Shown here: positions 34,273 through 46,600 of the stretch, one piece after another
Layout: each line of letters begins with the position of its first letter
Position numbering within the stretch: the first letter of the stretch is position 1
NCBI GenBank assembly: GCA_021521415.1
Contig: JAIQDT010009074.1
Span: forward strand, 1 to 64,000
DNA length: 64,000 bases
Direction: 5' to 3'
DNA from: Bidens hawaiensis
Taxonomy: Eukaryota; Streptophyta; Magnoliopsida; Asterales; Asteraceae
Notes under the pieces: generated by a model
What the model saw: only the letters and a program-made list of their open reading frames with translations
Told to the model about the DNA's origin: nothing
Database searches by the model: none
Made by a program: the position numbers and the translations under genes

Positions 34273-34327
34273 GTTGTTTCAGCATGCACTTCATTACTTC
34301 ACTGATCATTTTTTTTATATGTGCAAG

Positions 34328-36072
34328 GACAGTCCACACCAATTAATGAAGTATGGTATATAGAGAATGGATGTTCTAGGCACATGACATGTGATAAGAG
34401 GTCACTAGTGAATTATGAAAAGAATTTTGATGGACCTGTTGCATTTGGGAGTGATGAGAATGGAGGGAATTATAGGGAAAGGAATATTCACAAATGGGAA
34501 AGTTACTTTTGATAATGTATTCTATGTTGAAGGATTGCAATATAACCTTTTGAGCATCTCACAAATGTGTGATAAAGGTTATAAGGTGGGTTTGATGATT
34601 CTCATTGCTCTATTCTCAAATCTGACTTTGTGATTCCTCCGGACATGATTATGATGATGGTTCCAAGAAATGGTAACTTGTATGAACTGAATATGAAAGA
34701 TGCCATTTCAAGGGGAGGTATTTGTTTTGTATCAAAGGCCACTAAAAATGAAACCAAATTGTGGCACAGAAAACTTTGTCATGTCAATTTAAAGAACATG
34801 AACAGATTTGTGAAAGGTGAACATGTAATTGGTTTACCCACAAGGGAGTTGAAACTTGAGGAAAAATGCATTTCATGTCAAAAGGGTAAGCAACACAAAT
34901 CATCACACAAGACAAAGCTTATAAACTCAATTGATCAAGTGCTTGAAATTCTTTATATGGATCTATTGGGTCATGTGAGTGTTCCAAGTATTGGCAAAAA
35001 GAGATATTGTCTAGTGATAATTGATGATTTCTCAAGATACACATGGGTTTGTTTCCTATGTTCCAAATATGAGGCTGCTGATTTGATAAAAGGTTATGTG
35101 ACAAGGATTCAGAGTCAGTTGGATGTTAGGGTGAAGGTCATGAGAAGTGACAATGAGACTGAGTTCAAGAATGGGGTAATGGATGAGTTTGCAATGCAAA
35201 GGAATTTTCAACAACTCAGTGCCCCTAGAACTCCTTAACAAAATGGGGTTGCAGAGAGAAGAAACAAAACACTCATTGAGGCTGCAAGAACCATGCTAGC
35301 AGATGCTTTCTTGCCTGTCACTTTTTAGGCCGAAGCAATCAACACTGCTTGCTATGTTCAGAACATAGTACTTCTCAACAAAAGTTAATACAAAACTCCC
35401 TATGATATTTTGTTTAAAACAATGCCCTACATCAAGTTTCTATAGCCATTTGGTTGCAAATATTCACTGTTGAACACCAAGGACTATATTAAAAGGTTTC
35501 AATCAAAATGCTTGGATTGTTTCTTTGTTGGGTATTCAATACACTCAAAAGCTTATAGAGTCTATGTGAAAGACCATTTGAGTGTGATTGAGTCCTATGA
35601 TGTGATATTTAATGAAAATCAATTCAATACATTGGATGGAGCATCACGGCTATTTGATCTTGAGAAGCTAATCAAGTATTTCAAGATTTATCCTGAAGAC
35701 TTTGATGAAACTTTTTACAAAACAAGTGTGCATGAAAAGAATGATCAAAAGAAGATTGGTTTGGACAAATTGTGGTCCAAGGTTGCTGGTAAAAGGACTG
35801 AATATAGATTCATTAAGGATCCCTTAACTATTGTAAATGAACTAGTTCAAGATCAAGACCAAGGTAATAATCCAGGACAAGATCAAGAACATGGTGATCA
35901 AGACAATCAGGAAGTTCAAGATGATCATATCTTGAATGAGGAGGATCCTAGCAACCAGCAAGATCAAAGTCAAGAACATGCCACAAGAGAAGTAAGATTT
36001 GAAACTTTGTTTCAAAACTTGAACATTGGAAATAATGCTGCTTCCACATCACAACAGTTTGCTGATGAAGCA
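34328..36072 (+). pseudogene. Element C protease and integrase, up to the D insertion
   Basis: The protease motif reads W-Y-I-E-N-G-C-S-R-H-M, with the catalytic Asp replaced by Glu (34363-34365). A frame change near 34470 and another near 34625 lead to the HHCC module (LWHRKLCHVNLKN, CISCQKGKQHKS) and the core: Asp in LYMDLLGH and Asp in MRSDNETEFK. A TAA stop precedes QNGVAERR (35237-35239). More stops occur at 35326, 35383 and 35442. The tail (35470-36072) is acidic and Gln/Asp-rich and is cut after Asp-Glu-Ala by element D; the reading resumes at 54199. Confidence 0.85.
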
Positions 36073-37324
36073 TGTCTGATCCCTCGATTTCAGCTGGATC
36101 TTACTTAATCATGTCATAACTCACACAGATTAATGTGTTGACAAGAGAGTTAATGTCGGGTTGCTATATTTAGAAAGACGACCGTTTGTTAAAGGCGGAA
36201 TCAATAACAAACATACGGTTGCTTAGTGAGTATTCAATGATAACCAACGCAATCAAGATTCACTCTAAAGATTTCCATTTATATAACCTTCATCATACAA
36301 ATAGGATTAATCGATTTAGGGTTTTCTTGAAGGAGGGTTTATCCGTACAAAGACAGCCGCCACACAATATTCTTTCTTAATTAATGTGTCTCTGCCTTAT
36401 CCGGATTGTGTGTCCTCGTCTCGTGTCTCTGTGGAGGTGTGCCCTAATTATTCCTTTTATAGGCCTGTCATCCTAGGACAGCTGTCATTCCTTCCAGAAA
36501 CCCTAAATACAATCGTACATATTCAAATTACATATTCAAAATAAACTAAGTGTAAAACAAGTCTTCCGGGTAGGCTCTGCATTAATCTTCACTTTCCGAG
36601 TACGCTGTGTACTCTGCCATCCTTTGGAACTTGGTAACATAGAAGTGTGCCCGGGATCAGTTTCTGGGTAGACTTTACTTGAAGAGTATTTTACAAAGTA
36701 AAATACTCACTGGGTAGACTCTAGTCTTCTTGACTTTGCCAGACTTTTCCCGACCAACCCTTACGAGCAACCTTGTTTTCGATGGACCATTTCAACTCTT
36801 TGCTATAAAATAACTTATTAGCAAAGTGTACTCGGGAGTATAATACCTTGCTTGAGTTGAACCTTGCCCGATGTTACTTAAAGATATTTCATTTACATCA
36901 AGCTTGTTCGGATCACTATTATTAATGAATACCTTGCCCGGTCTTCCAATTACTTGGCTTCATGGACTTGGTTAGCCAAAAGCTTACTCGGGAGAGAACC
37001 TTACTTGGCTATGAAGAACAGACTTACTTGATAAAGTGAACCTTGATCGGATATACATAAACTAGTGAACCTTGCCCGGCAATGCACTATTTTGCAAACC
37101 TTGCTCGGATATCCACTAAAGAAGACTACTTGAAGTAAACCTTGCCCGATAGACAAAATATCGTACCCGGCTAAGTAAAAGCTTGCTCGGATGTCTAAGG
37201 TGTGCCCGGATCCATACTTAGCGAATTCTGAGGAGGTTGAGAAGATTCCAATCTTACATGTACTTCATTTGGTCAAATCTTTGACTCAACAATCTCCCCC
37301 TTAGGTCAATTGTTTGACTCAACA
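36073..37324 (-). repeat. 3' LTR of element D (1252 bp)
   Basis: On the minus strand it begins TGTTGAGTCAAACAATTG and ends CCAGACA-type sequence (plus strand TGTCTGATCCCTCG). The TATA box CCTATAAAAGG lies at 36463-36453. It holds a dispersed array of CTTGCYCGG words (36560-37230) and an internal second copy of polypurine tract plus LTR start (37291-37303). Confidence 0.9.
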
Positions 37325-37337
37325 ATCTCCCCCTAGA
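37325..37337 (-). promoter_or_regulatory. Polypurine tract of element D
   Basis: Minus strand TCTAGGGGGAGAT directly before the LTR start TGTTGAGTC at 37324. A near-copy (TAAGGGGGAGAT) sits 33 bases inside the LTR. Confidence 0.85.
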
Positions 37338-37492
37338 TTGGAACACCTCAGCTGACCCAAAACATTTTCTAAGGTTACTTACACTTAGTCAAAAATACAC
37401 ATCAAATTCAAAGTCAAATTTACATAATCAAATAACATAAGCAGATTACATATTCAAAAGCTGTCCGAAGACATTACATCACAAAGCCTATT

Positions 37493-40400
37493 CTACTGAT
37501 CTTGTTTCTTTCTTACATTATGAACGGCTTGTCTTCGATTGACTATCTCAGAAGCAGCTTTCATTTTGAAGATATTAAGGGCTTGGTAGTGAATATGACT
37601 TTCTGGAATAACCAAGTCCCTTATGTCTATAAGATCTTCATTATGCAGGCAGGTCAAGTCTTCATCTTTCTTAATGATCCCCAATATTTTTCCATCAGAG
37701 TTTCTTAGTACAAAATGATCAGCATTCTCCTTGTATTCAATTTCAGCTATAATGCCATTTTTCTGTACTGTGTAGTTGGGGCGTCTCATTCTTCTTCCCA
37801 GACTTATGCATGTATTTATGTTAGACAATGGATTCTCATATCTGACAGTCATTTGATAATCTCTTTCAGCTATGTCCATTCTTTTCAGTTTTTCTGTCCT
37901 CTTTGATCTATGAAGTTGAGCCATTCTCCAGCTCCTCTTCTCTTTTAAGAACTTGAACCCTTTGTCAGCCTCTTTATACAAGAATTTCAACAGATCATTG
38001 ATATGTCTAACTGCCATTCTGTTTCTGTTCCGATAATCATACAATCTAAGAGTGACCATCCTTTCCAGTTATTCTTCATTATACTCACGGAAGTCACTCC
38101 TAACAACAATCTCTCTCAATTGTCTACTCTCCATAATCACCTTCAATGAGTCAGTAACAAGATCAAATTCAGTTCTCTTGGTAGATCCACATCAGATTGT
38201 GGTCTTGTTCTTTGTTGTGCAGAACTGCTTGATTCACTTCTTCCTCCTTGACCTCTTTCACCTTGTGGAAACCTTCTTGAAATAGGAGGCCTAAAAGGAA
38301 TAGATTTCTTTCGTTTCTAAGGCCTTAAGTTGAAAAACTTTATGTAGATGGCCTCTACCATTTCAGTTGGAAGATTGGCAAGTTCAACAACATCTACTCC
38401 ATGTTCTTTAAGTTCTAGTAACATTTTTGTCATTCCAGGAGTTTTTGCCAACCCAGCAGGTACAAATCTTCCATCTGCATAGTTACTTGGGTTCTCACCT
38501 TCTCTTAAATCTTTTTCCCATTCACTCTTTTTAAGATAGAAAAGGTTTTTCAGATCCTCATTTTTCAAGACATTAAAGTCTGCTTCACTCATTCCCCTTT
38601 GATTTATCATTATGTTCCTCAGAATGTTGATCATTTCTTCATTCTCCTAGGGAACAAATGGTTCATCCTCAGGTTCAGGCTTCTCTTCTTGAGGAGTAGG
38701 GATTTCAACTGTTCTGACTTTTTCTTTTGTTTTCTCCCTCAAAGTTTGGATTCTTCTTCTCTTAGCCTGAGGCTCATCAGTTGCTTCAGCCTGTCTAGTA
38801 GAGCTCTCAGCTTGGACCCTCTTCAGTTTTTCTTTTCTTTTCAGTTTGTTGTATTGGTCCAACACTGATTCTCTGGATAGGTTCTCAACAATCTCAGGCT
38901 TCATACCTCTTTCCAACAGGTATCCACACATACCTCCAAACTTTTTCCTCAAGGCTTCTGTCTTTTCAAGTTCCTCATTTTCTTTCACACATTTTTCAAT
39001 GACCTTTTCTCTTTCACTGTTATATAAATCTTGAAGTTGGTCAATGTTAAAGTGAGACAGATCCTTTTCTGAATAGTTATGCCTTCTGATATAATCTCTG
39101 TATTTCTGGGCATCTCTATTCTTTTGTTGCATAAGCTTCTTGAAGGTATCATTTTCCTTTTCTAATTTCTGCTTCAATTCATCATCATTCATATCAGCCA
39201 GAGTTTCAAAGCTTATACCCAATCTTCTTAACTTTATCACCAATGGATTTTTCCTTTTAGCTTCCAACACACTCAGCTCAATGTTTGCCCTATGTTCCTC
39301 AGTCATTGTGACTTGAGGGGACACAACATTAAAAGCTTTGACAGTTTTTCCTTGATCATTCTCAGGGTCATTATCATTATCATCTGAATCCTCAGACTCA
39401 TCCTCTCCTTAAGTTAAATCATTCATTGCATCAATCTTAGGTTCACCAGAGGGTGGATGATATGGTTCACTTCTGCTTGGCACATCAGGAACACTTGGAA
39501 TCTGTTGTCTTGGTTGCAGTGTTTGCAGTGGAATTGCCCTGATTGGGCTATTATCATTATCACATTCATCATCAGGAATCTCAACATAGCATTTGTTCTT
39601 TTCATCCCATCTTCCCCTCTTTGTTTTTCTCTTATCATTCTTTTCCTGTTCATCAAATTTTCTCTTTCTTGTATACACTTGCTCAAATCTTTTTGCTCTT
39701 TCCATCCTGATTATGGTGATATTAGCCATCATTTCTTCAACAGATTCACCAGTTGGCCTCTCAGGTTCCCTTTCAGGTTCTTTTTGGGGCATTTCAGATT
39801 CATTTTCAGGTTGGCTCTGTGGTTGAAACATACTAACCACCAAAGCCAAAGAGTTGTCTACTTCCTCAACTCTGCTCAAATTAATCAACTCCTCAATCAT
39901 CTCATGATCAGCCTCTTCTTCAATAACTTCTTTTGCAAACCTGGTTTGGTTGATCAAGGTTTCCTGCTCTGCCATTTCTTCAGGAGTCAGGGATTGAGCT
40001 AGAATTTCTCTATCCCTTGTTTCTCTTAATATTTTTTCTTGTTCTCTTAAGGCATCAGCAGCAACAATAGCCTCATCTATAAACAATACCTCTCTTTCAG
40101 AATATGCCTTAACAGGCTCTTCTTCACTTACTTTTGCCTTTCCCTTATCTAATCTTTTCTTTAATTCTTCTTCGAGAGAAATTATCAATATCTCTTTCAA
40201 GTTCATTCATTTCTTCATCATACTCTACATTCTTGGAGCATTCGGATTGTTCAGCTTCTGGTTCAGTGAGTATTAGCTCCTCAGTAGCAGTATCTCCTTC
40301 ATTCACTTCTTCATTTTCTACTTCTGTCTGAATGAGTAGCTATGTCAGTTAGGACTTCAGTAGCTATGTCAGTAGCAGCTACATTCTCCTCAACATTTGT

Positions 40401-42111
40401 CTTTTCAATTCTCTCTACTGTCTCATCATTCTCTTCAGTCCATTCAACATTCATTATTTCATCATTCACATCATAGTCTTGTTCAGCAACATTTGACATG
40501 TCACCTTCTTACTCATCATCAACAGCTCTCCTCTCCTCACTACTTTCCTCTTCATCATCATAAATATTCATAATCAGTTTTAAACTATCAGTAGTCTCCA
40601 TAACTATCACATTCTCTTCAACATTCACACCTGAGATAGTTGGCATAGATTCATTCTCCCCTGTATTGGGGCAGCTGAGGTCTTCTCAACCTCCTGCTCC
40701 AGGGTTTGAATTCTCATTTTAGCTTGTATCAACTTCTCAAACAACATCACATTTTCATTAGTCACCTCCTCATTTCTTCTTCTTAATTCAGCAACTTCTT
40801 CCAATAGCTCCAGGGTTCTTTGCAATAAGTCTGTGTCAATGGGTGAGGTTGTAGGTGGTGATGTGAAGAATGGTTCATATTCAGGTGGTTCTTGAGTTGT
40901 GGTTTGAGGTTGGAAAGTTGATTGTGGTGGTGATTGTGTATGAGGTGGGCTTGGGATAATTGGATCAGAATGAATTGGGCTTGTTGTTGGTGGTGTTTGG
41001 TGTGGTGGAGATGTGTGTGTTGAAGTTTCTGGGTGGCTTATGGTTAGGGTTTGAGGTGGGGATTGAGCGGTTTGATGAGGTGGAGTCTGTGGTGGTGATG
41101 GTATAATTGGTTGGTTAATGTGTGGTGATGACTATGGTGGTGTTGGAATAGGTTGTTATGTGTGATCAAATTGCTCCCCTTGAACAGGTGCAATAATTTC
41201 CATATCTACTCCATCTCCTCCTTCATCTCCATCAACATTGTCATCTCCATCATCGGATCCATCATCATTACTCTCATCATCATCTCCTCCTTCCTCCTCT
41301 GAACTTAACTCAGGCACTGGCATCACATTCAGATCATGGTTCAATAACCATGGTAATATTTCAAATGGGACATTTGAGTTACACATATTTGAAACACCTG
41401 GATTTTTGATTCTCTTGTATGTGTCAGGGTTTTGCAGCAGGTGTATAGTTCCTACAGTGGGTAGATCTTGGAGTTCACTATTGAAGATTATCTGTAGGAA
41501 CCTTGGATATTGTAAAAATCTTTTCTTTTCAGCCTTCTTCAAGTTTCCTACTAATCCTTCAAATATCATCTTTGAAAAATTGAAAGGTAGATCATACATA
41601 ATTCCAACCGTGGAATTTGCCAAATCATGACTCATCAAGGTCCAGATCCCTTCCTTGGAGCAAATCCATGTATCACATGGTGGATAAGAAATCTGTACAG
41701 CATAGGGAACATACCCTTTTGAAACTATCCATCATGTACATTTCCTTGATACCCCATTGTCTCTTCAAATATTTTCATCAGGTGAGGTGTGCTGAAGTTT
41801 ATAGAATTATGATCACCATCATTTAACCGTAGACATCTTCTTATCAATCTTTCGGTAATATGTATTTCTTGTCTGGAAACGGTTGCTTCAATTCTTTTAC
41901 CATTTATGTCTTCAACCAGTTCTGCAGATCTCCAGAAATCCAAAGAATGATTTCTGTAGATTACAGGGCTTTCAGTGAATGCGAAACTGACATTTGACTG
42001 TGCCATCCATGTTATCATCCTCGCCATTAGTTCATTGTCAGGTGTGACTTGCAATAGTGCACACATATTGTGTTTTGGTTCGAAGACGTATTTGGGTTCA
42101 TCGTCTGCCAT
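37493..42111 (-). pseudogene. Element D ORF3 (~1,500 codons, lightly disabled)
   Basis: Starts at ATG 42111 (Met-Ala-Asp-Asp-Glu), 2 nt after a splice-acceptor-like TTTCAG. N-terminal domain 42111-41350: ITERLIRRCL, MGYQG, YRFLIH, FNFSKMIFEG, LQYPRFLQIIF; a TAG near 41723 and a frameshift near 41645 interrupt it. An acidic Asp/Glu/Gly tract follows (about 41320-41200), then a Pro/Thr-rich stretch (about 41150-40830), a heptad coiled coil (40825-40625), a long Glu/Arg-rich helical region (40500-38650), an Arg/Gly/Ser linker, and a C-terminal domain of ~190 residues (38059-37493: DHFVLRNSDGKILGII, DLIDIRDLVI). Other breaks lie near 41158, 40600, 40310, 39410 and 38300. No transmembrane or signal segment is apparent. 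Located where sireviruses may carry an envelope-like gene, but nothing supports membrane function. Function unknown. Confidence 0.75.
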
Positions 42112-42113
42112 AT

Positions 42114-42340
42114 CTGAAACACATAAATAAACATATTCAAAGTGAAATTAGTTATAAAGTTAAGTACTTTAGATAATTTCAAGTTATAAAAATGAAGAAG
42201 AAAGAGAGAGAAATTCATCAAGAACTTGTTCCTCGACAAGTTTATAACCTAAACACATAAACAAAGTGTTAGTAATAAGATACATAATCAAAGCCCATTA
42301 TAGTCTAATCGTGGTCGGAAAACACATTATTATTGCTTAC
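42114..42340 (-). promoter_or_regulatory. Possible 227-nt leader intron before ORF3
   Basis: Minus strand: CTAG|GTAAGCAATAAT at 42344-42329 is a strong plant donor, and TTTATGTGTTTCAG|ATATGG at about 42128-42110 is a strong acceptor with T-rich DNA before it. Splicing would place the ORF3 ATG two bases into the next exon. An alternative acceptor (GTTTAG) ends at 42249. No transcript evidence is available here. Confidence 0.45.
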
Positions 42341-42440
42341 CTAGTCAGAATTAGAGAGCTGATTCAAATTAGGGTTTGGATTGAAGCAAAATACGATAAT
42401 TCGGTTAGGTTTCTTTGTGAGAAAGTAGTTTGCAGTGGAA

Positions 42441-42499
42441 GGAGAGAGAGAGAGGGAAAAAATAATGTTGAAAATTTGCCTAACTCCCTCTTTTATACC
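42441..42499 (-). promoter_or_regulatory. Possible internal promoter for ORF3
   Basis: Minus strand: GGTATAAAAGAGGG (TATA core at 42497-42491), then about 30 nt on a pyrimidine patch (CCCTCTCTCTCTCTCC, 42456-42441) as found around plant transcription starts. The donor of the putative leader intron lies ~100 nt further on. Element B has a TATATATAC and a donor-like site in the corresponding place. Confidence 0.45.
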
Positions 42500-45400
42500 T
42501 TTTGAAAGTGGGTTTTAAATGCTTTTTGTCATTTTGTGAATTATTAGCTGTCAAACAGTAACATTATCCACTTAATAAATTTAAAACATTTATATATTTT
42601 AAGTATAAAAAACCTTACTCGGAATTATTCTTTTCAAAGTCTACTCGGTATATTTCCACTTACAAAGCTTACCCGGTCAAACCTTGCTTGGTAGATTTTC
42701 ATTACAGAATTTACAAAGTTTGCCCGAATACTTCCATTTGTAAACCTTACTCGATCAAGTTAATTAGTTCAAAGTCAACACATAATGAAGAAAGCTTACC
42801 CGAAATACTAGATTTCTTGAGAACTTAATCACAAGGCAAATAATTAAGTATAAACATCAAATAACCATTCTTACTAGGAATCAATTAAGATACCAGTATA
42901 AATTTCTCAAATTCAAATTAAAACTTAATCTAGTATAAACCCTATCAGAATAAGAAACATATTCAATCAAGCATATAAACAAAACATATTCAATCAAGTA
43001 TACTTGGAAGCAAAGTGTGCCCGAGAAACCTTCACAATATTCTATCGTGTCCGAACAACCTTCTTATACAAAGTATACCCGAACAACCTTCATATTGTAC
43101 AAAGTGTGCCAGAAAAAAAAGGATTTCTAGAAGACAGTGTACTTGGAAAGTTAAGTTTTGAAAATACCAAGTATATTGAGGGAACAAACGTGTACCCGGA
43201 ATATAAAGTGTGCCTGGAAAACAAAGTTTGCCCGAAAACACTTGTAATTTCAAAGAAATCATAAACAAAAATATCACAGAGCATGCTAGGAATGAAATTT
43301 AAACACATAAACATTTAGTGTGCTATAGTCTAAAATTTCAAAAATAGCTTGCCCGAAAATCCTATGTTGGCACTAAGCTTACAAGGATAAACATATTCAC
43401 TCATCAGGTATGCCCTTGCCCGAGGGATTTCAACATATCAAACCATACCCGAAAATGACAAACTTAAATAAGAGTATCTAAGTGTGCTCGGAAAGATTAA
43501 CTAATCTTTCCTAACAATATATTCACACAAATCACAAAGCTTACTCGGTGTACTAATCCGAAGTTCATAGAGTTTGCTTGAGCTAACAATCAGCATATAA
43601 GATGCAAAGCTTGCCTGAAACAAGAATTTCTTGTTAAAAGATAGCTATTACACATAATTATCTCAAGACTTCAAGCTTGCTCGGGAAATGAGTACACCAG
43701 TGTACTCTACCCGGAAAGTGTAAATACTTCAAAGCATGCCCGAAAATCATAAACTTAGTAAAAAATGACTAAGCTTGCCCGGAAAGGTTATAAAGCATCA
43801 AACCTTACCCGAAATAACATTTTCAAACATATTCAACTGTTTTGTGCTCGGAAAGGTTATGAAACATTAAACCTTATCCGAACTTACATATTCAACCTAT
43901 TAAAGGCAAAATGCAACACTTTTTTGACTTAAACCACTTGTCATTCTATATTTTTCATTAAAGATCATAGTTTAAGAGCAAATGGTGCATTTAGAGATCA
44001 AATTTCAGTTATATTTCACTTCAAAACAGTTTCTTCCCTTTTCTGAAAAGATCTCAAGAATGGGATCATATTGACTAAGTAGCTTTCTCAATACTTCATT
44101 CTTAACATTATTATGATAACATAGATAGGTTAACAGCAGGTATAAACTTAGCATGAATTTCATCTCTTTGGTGATATGATTAAGGTTCATTTAATAGCAT
44201 AATGCATTAATGGTCAACACTATGCTATGATGCCTCATATCTCTTCTCAAAGCTTATTTGGCTTTCCCCAGATCACCCCAATTTGACTCCAACCTCCTGT
44301 ATTTGGTCAAAAATTGTTTTTTATGACAGAACTTATTGTATTTTTTTGTATTTTTGAGATTCAAACATATATAGAGGTTGAATGTTGGACTTATAGTTAA
44401 ATAACATGCCTTTCATTCAAGATGAGACTGATTTTGTCAGCATCTTTGTAGTTCTTAGTTGTAACCCTCTTGTTTGATAAAATATTAAAAACACTTATCA
44501 ACTTTTGGTTGATTTATTCATACTTCCCCTTGTTTTTGATATTTTCTCAACTTTTCTTAAATCATTTTCTTTGTCATATTTAAAGATGCTTAAATTTTTG
44601 GTTGACCAAATAACAACAGGCTCGTGTATGACTGGGTAGTCACTTTTCTGCCATATCATTCGGGGAGATTTATCTTGAGACATGCAAAGACAACTATGTA
44701 TCTCCACATAAAGATCAGCATATTCATTATGTTTATATCACCTTTGATTTTACATCATCATGGGAAAGCAACCATACATGTTAATGACTATACTATGGTC
44801 CTTTTTTTAGCCTATTAATTTCATATGATTGGCTAAATAGTCAATGTACTATCATTTCCCATTTAATAGCAGTTTAATATTCAATCACCCCAATATCTCT
44901 TCATTTTCAAGTAAATGGCTATCCTATTTGTCCACAAGTGGTCAACAAGACCAAACATACATGTGAATATATGTCCTTTCAAAGTCAGAGCTATTGACAT
45001 AGTTTTAAGTGAAGGAATAAGAAACAAGTCATAATTGCCCCAAATGCATTCAGTTTTCAGGTCAATGGCTATCCTTTGAATCTGTAGAGATTTATGGACC
45101 AAACATACACAAGTGCATGTCCTTTCAACTGGGCAAATGACATAATTTTCAGCAAAAATAACTATTTGAGACTTTTCTTTAAAAAAATCCTTCTTTTAAG
45201 CTTCTTCAAAGCTTGAACTGAATAATCTTATCATATATCTACACCATTAATCAACTTGCTCATGTTTTGACAAAAATAGAATATTTATGAAAAATTCTTA
45301 AACAACTTCATTTTATCACAACTTAATTTTGACATAAAAACTCATTTTGATACAAACAGTTGTAACATATTCAAATCTCAATCAAACACAATATCATCAG

Positions 45401-45782
45401 GATAAGTAGACAGTACTAAGCATTCAAGGTCTATCCTATCTTAATAACATCAGAAGATCAGATAAAACACATATTCAAGCAATTAAGCAGTGATGTCAGA
45501 TAATTTTATTCTAACAAGTAAGTCATAACAAGGATACTTATCCTAATCATCACAGATGCACATCAACTGATAATCATGCAAGCATATCAAGCAGATCAAA
45601 CATGTCAAAACTATGCAATCATAATCAGTTAAATCACATATCAGTCAACATATCAAGTAACATAATCAATATCATACTGAAGTAACATATAAAAGCATAT
45701 TCACTAAACATTCCGTATGTGTGACCTCTAACAAAATAATCAGTTAGCACAAAGAGGTACACAACTAGGCCCACATCCTTAA
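42500..45782 (-). other. Element D spacer between pol and ORF3 (~3.3 kb)
   Basis: No coding signal. The 42600-43870 part is crowded with CTTRCCCGAA / CTTGCCCGGAAA words, as in the LTRs. The 44880-45130 part carries two ~150-bp units (AATGGCTATCC, CCAAACATACA, TGTCCTTTCA) also found in element B's spacer. No hairpin or ORF beyond chance was identified. Confidence 0.6.
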
Positions 45783-46600
45783 TCAGATCTCATTAGAGTT
45801 GATCATCCCCAGGGCTTTCAGAAGAAAGTTGAACCTGGTTCTATCAAGTGGTTTGGTGAATAGGTCAGCCAAATTGTCACTTGTATCAACTCTTTGCATT
45901 TCAATCAAACCTTTTTCACTGTAGTCTCTGATGAAGTGATGTCTGATTTGAATGTGCTTAGTTTTAGAATGTTGAACTGGATTCTTAACAGTAAAATATG
46001 CAACTGTATTATCAATAAGAATAGGGGTGTTCAGAAAATTCAAACCATAATCCAGCATCTGATTTTGAATCCACAGAACTTGTGCACAGCAAGCAGATGC
46101 AGCAACATATTCAGGTTCTGCAGTTGATATTGAGACGTTATCTGCTTCTTGCATTGCCAAGATACTAGCCTTTCCCCCAAAAATTGACATCCTCCTGAGG
46201 TTGACTTTCTGCTCATGTTACAGCCATCATAATCACTGTCTGTATATGCAATCAGATCAAAAGCTTGATTCTTTGGATACCAAATCCCTAAGTCTGGTCT
46301 TCCCTTCAGATATGTGAATATTCTTTTAACAGCATTCATTTGGGAAACTTTTGGACTTGATTGGAATCTTGCACACACACATACATCAAACATGATATAT
46401 GGTCTTGTTGCAGTCAGATACATCAGAGATCCAATTTTGGCTCTATATTCATGTTCATCTACAGGCTCCCCCTTTTCATCTGCAATCATCTTTTCTTTGG
46501 TATCCATTGGAGTTGAAGCAGTCTTGTACTCATGATAGTTGAATTTGTTCAAGATGTCATGCACATATTTGTTTTGATGAATGAAAATCCCTTCAGCTTT
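45783..46600 (-). pseudogene. Element D RT C-terminus and RNase H
   Basis: Copia RNase H, which removes RNA from RNA-DNA hybrids. Landmarks: STPMDTKEKM, YRAKIGSLMYLTATRP, YLKGRPDLGIWY, AYTDSDYDGC (catalytic Asp residues present), SWQCKKQ, then after a frameshift near 46135 STAEPEYVAASAC (usual Ala replaced by Pro), TKHIQIRHHFIRD and DLFTKPLDRTRF. The frame ends at TAA/TGA just below 45783. An in-frame stop separates it from the RT frame at about 46600. The frameshift falls between the second and third catalytic blocks. Confidence 0.85.

Noticed and set aside
39457..40002. 181-codon plus-strand frame, hydrophobic and Phe-rich
   Set aside because: Antisense to the Glu/Arg-rich coiled-coil part of element D ORF3. 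Hydrophobic shadow frames are expected opposite such codons, so this is not evidence for a membrane protein.
37493..42111. Interpreting ORF3 as a host single-copy gene
   Set aside because: It lies between pol and the polypurine tract of an element with LTRs and a near-perfect target duplication, and homologous ORFs occupy the same place in elements A and B.
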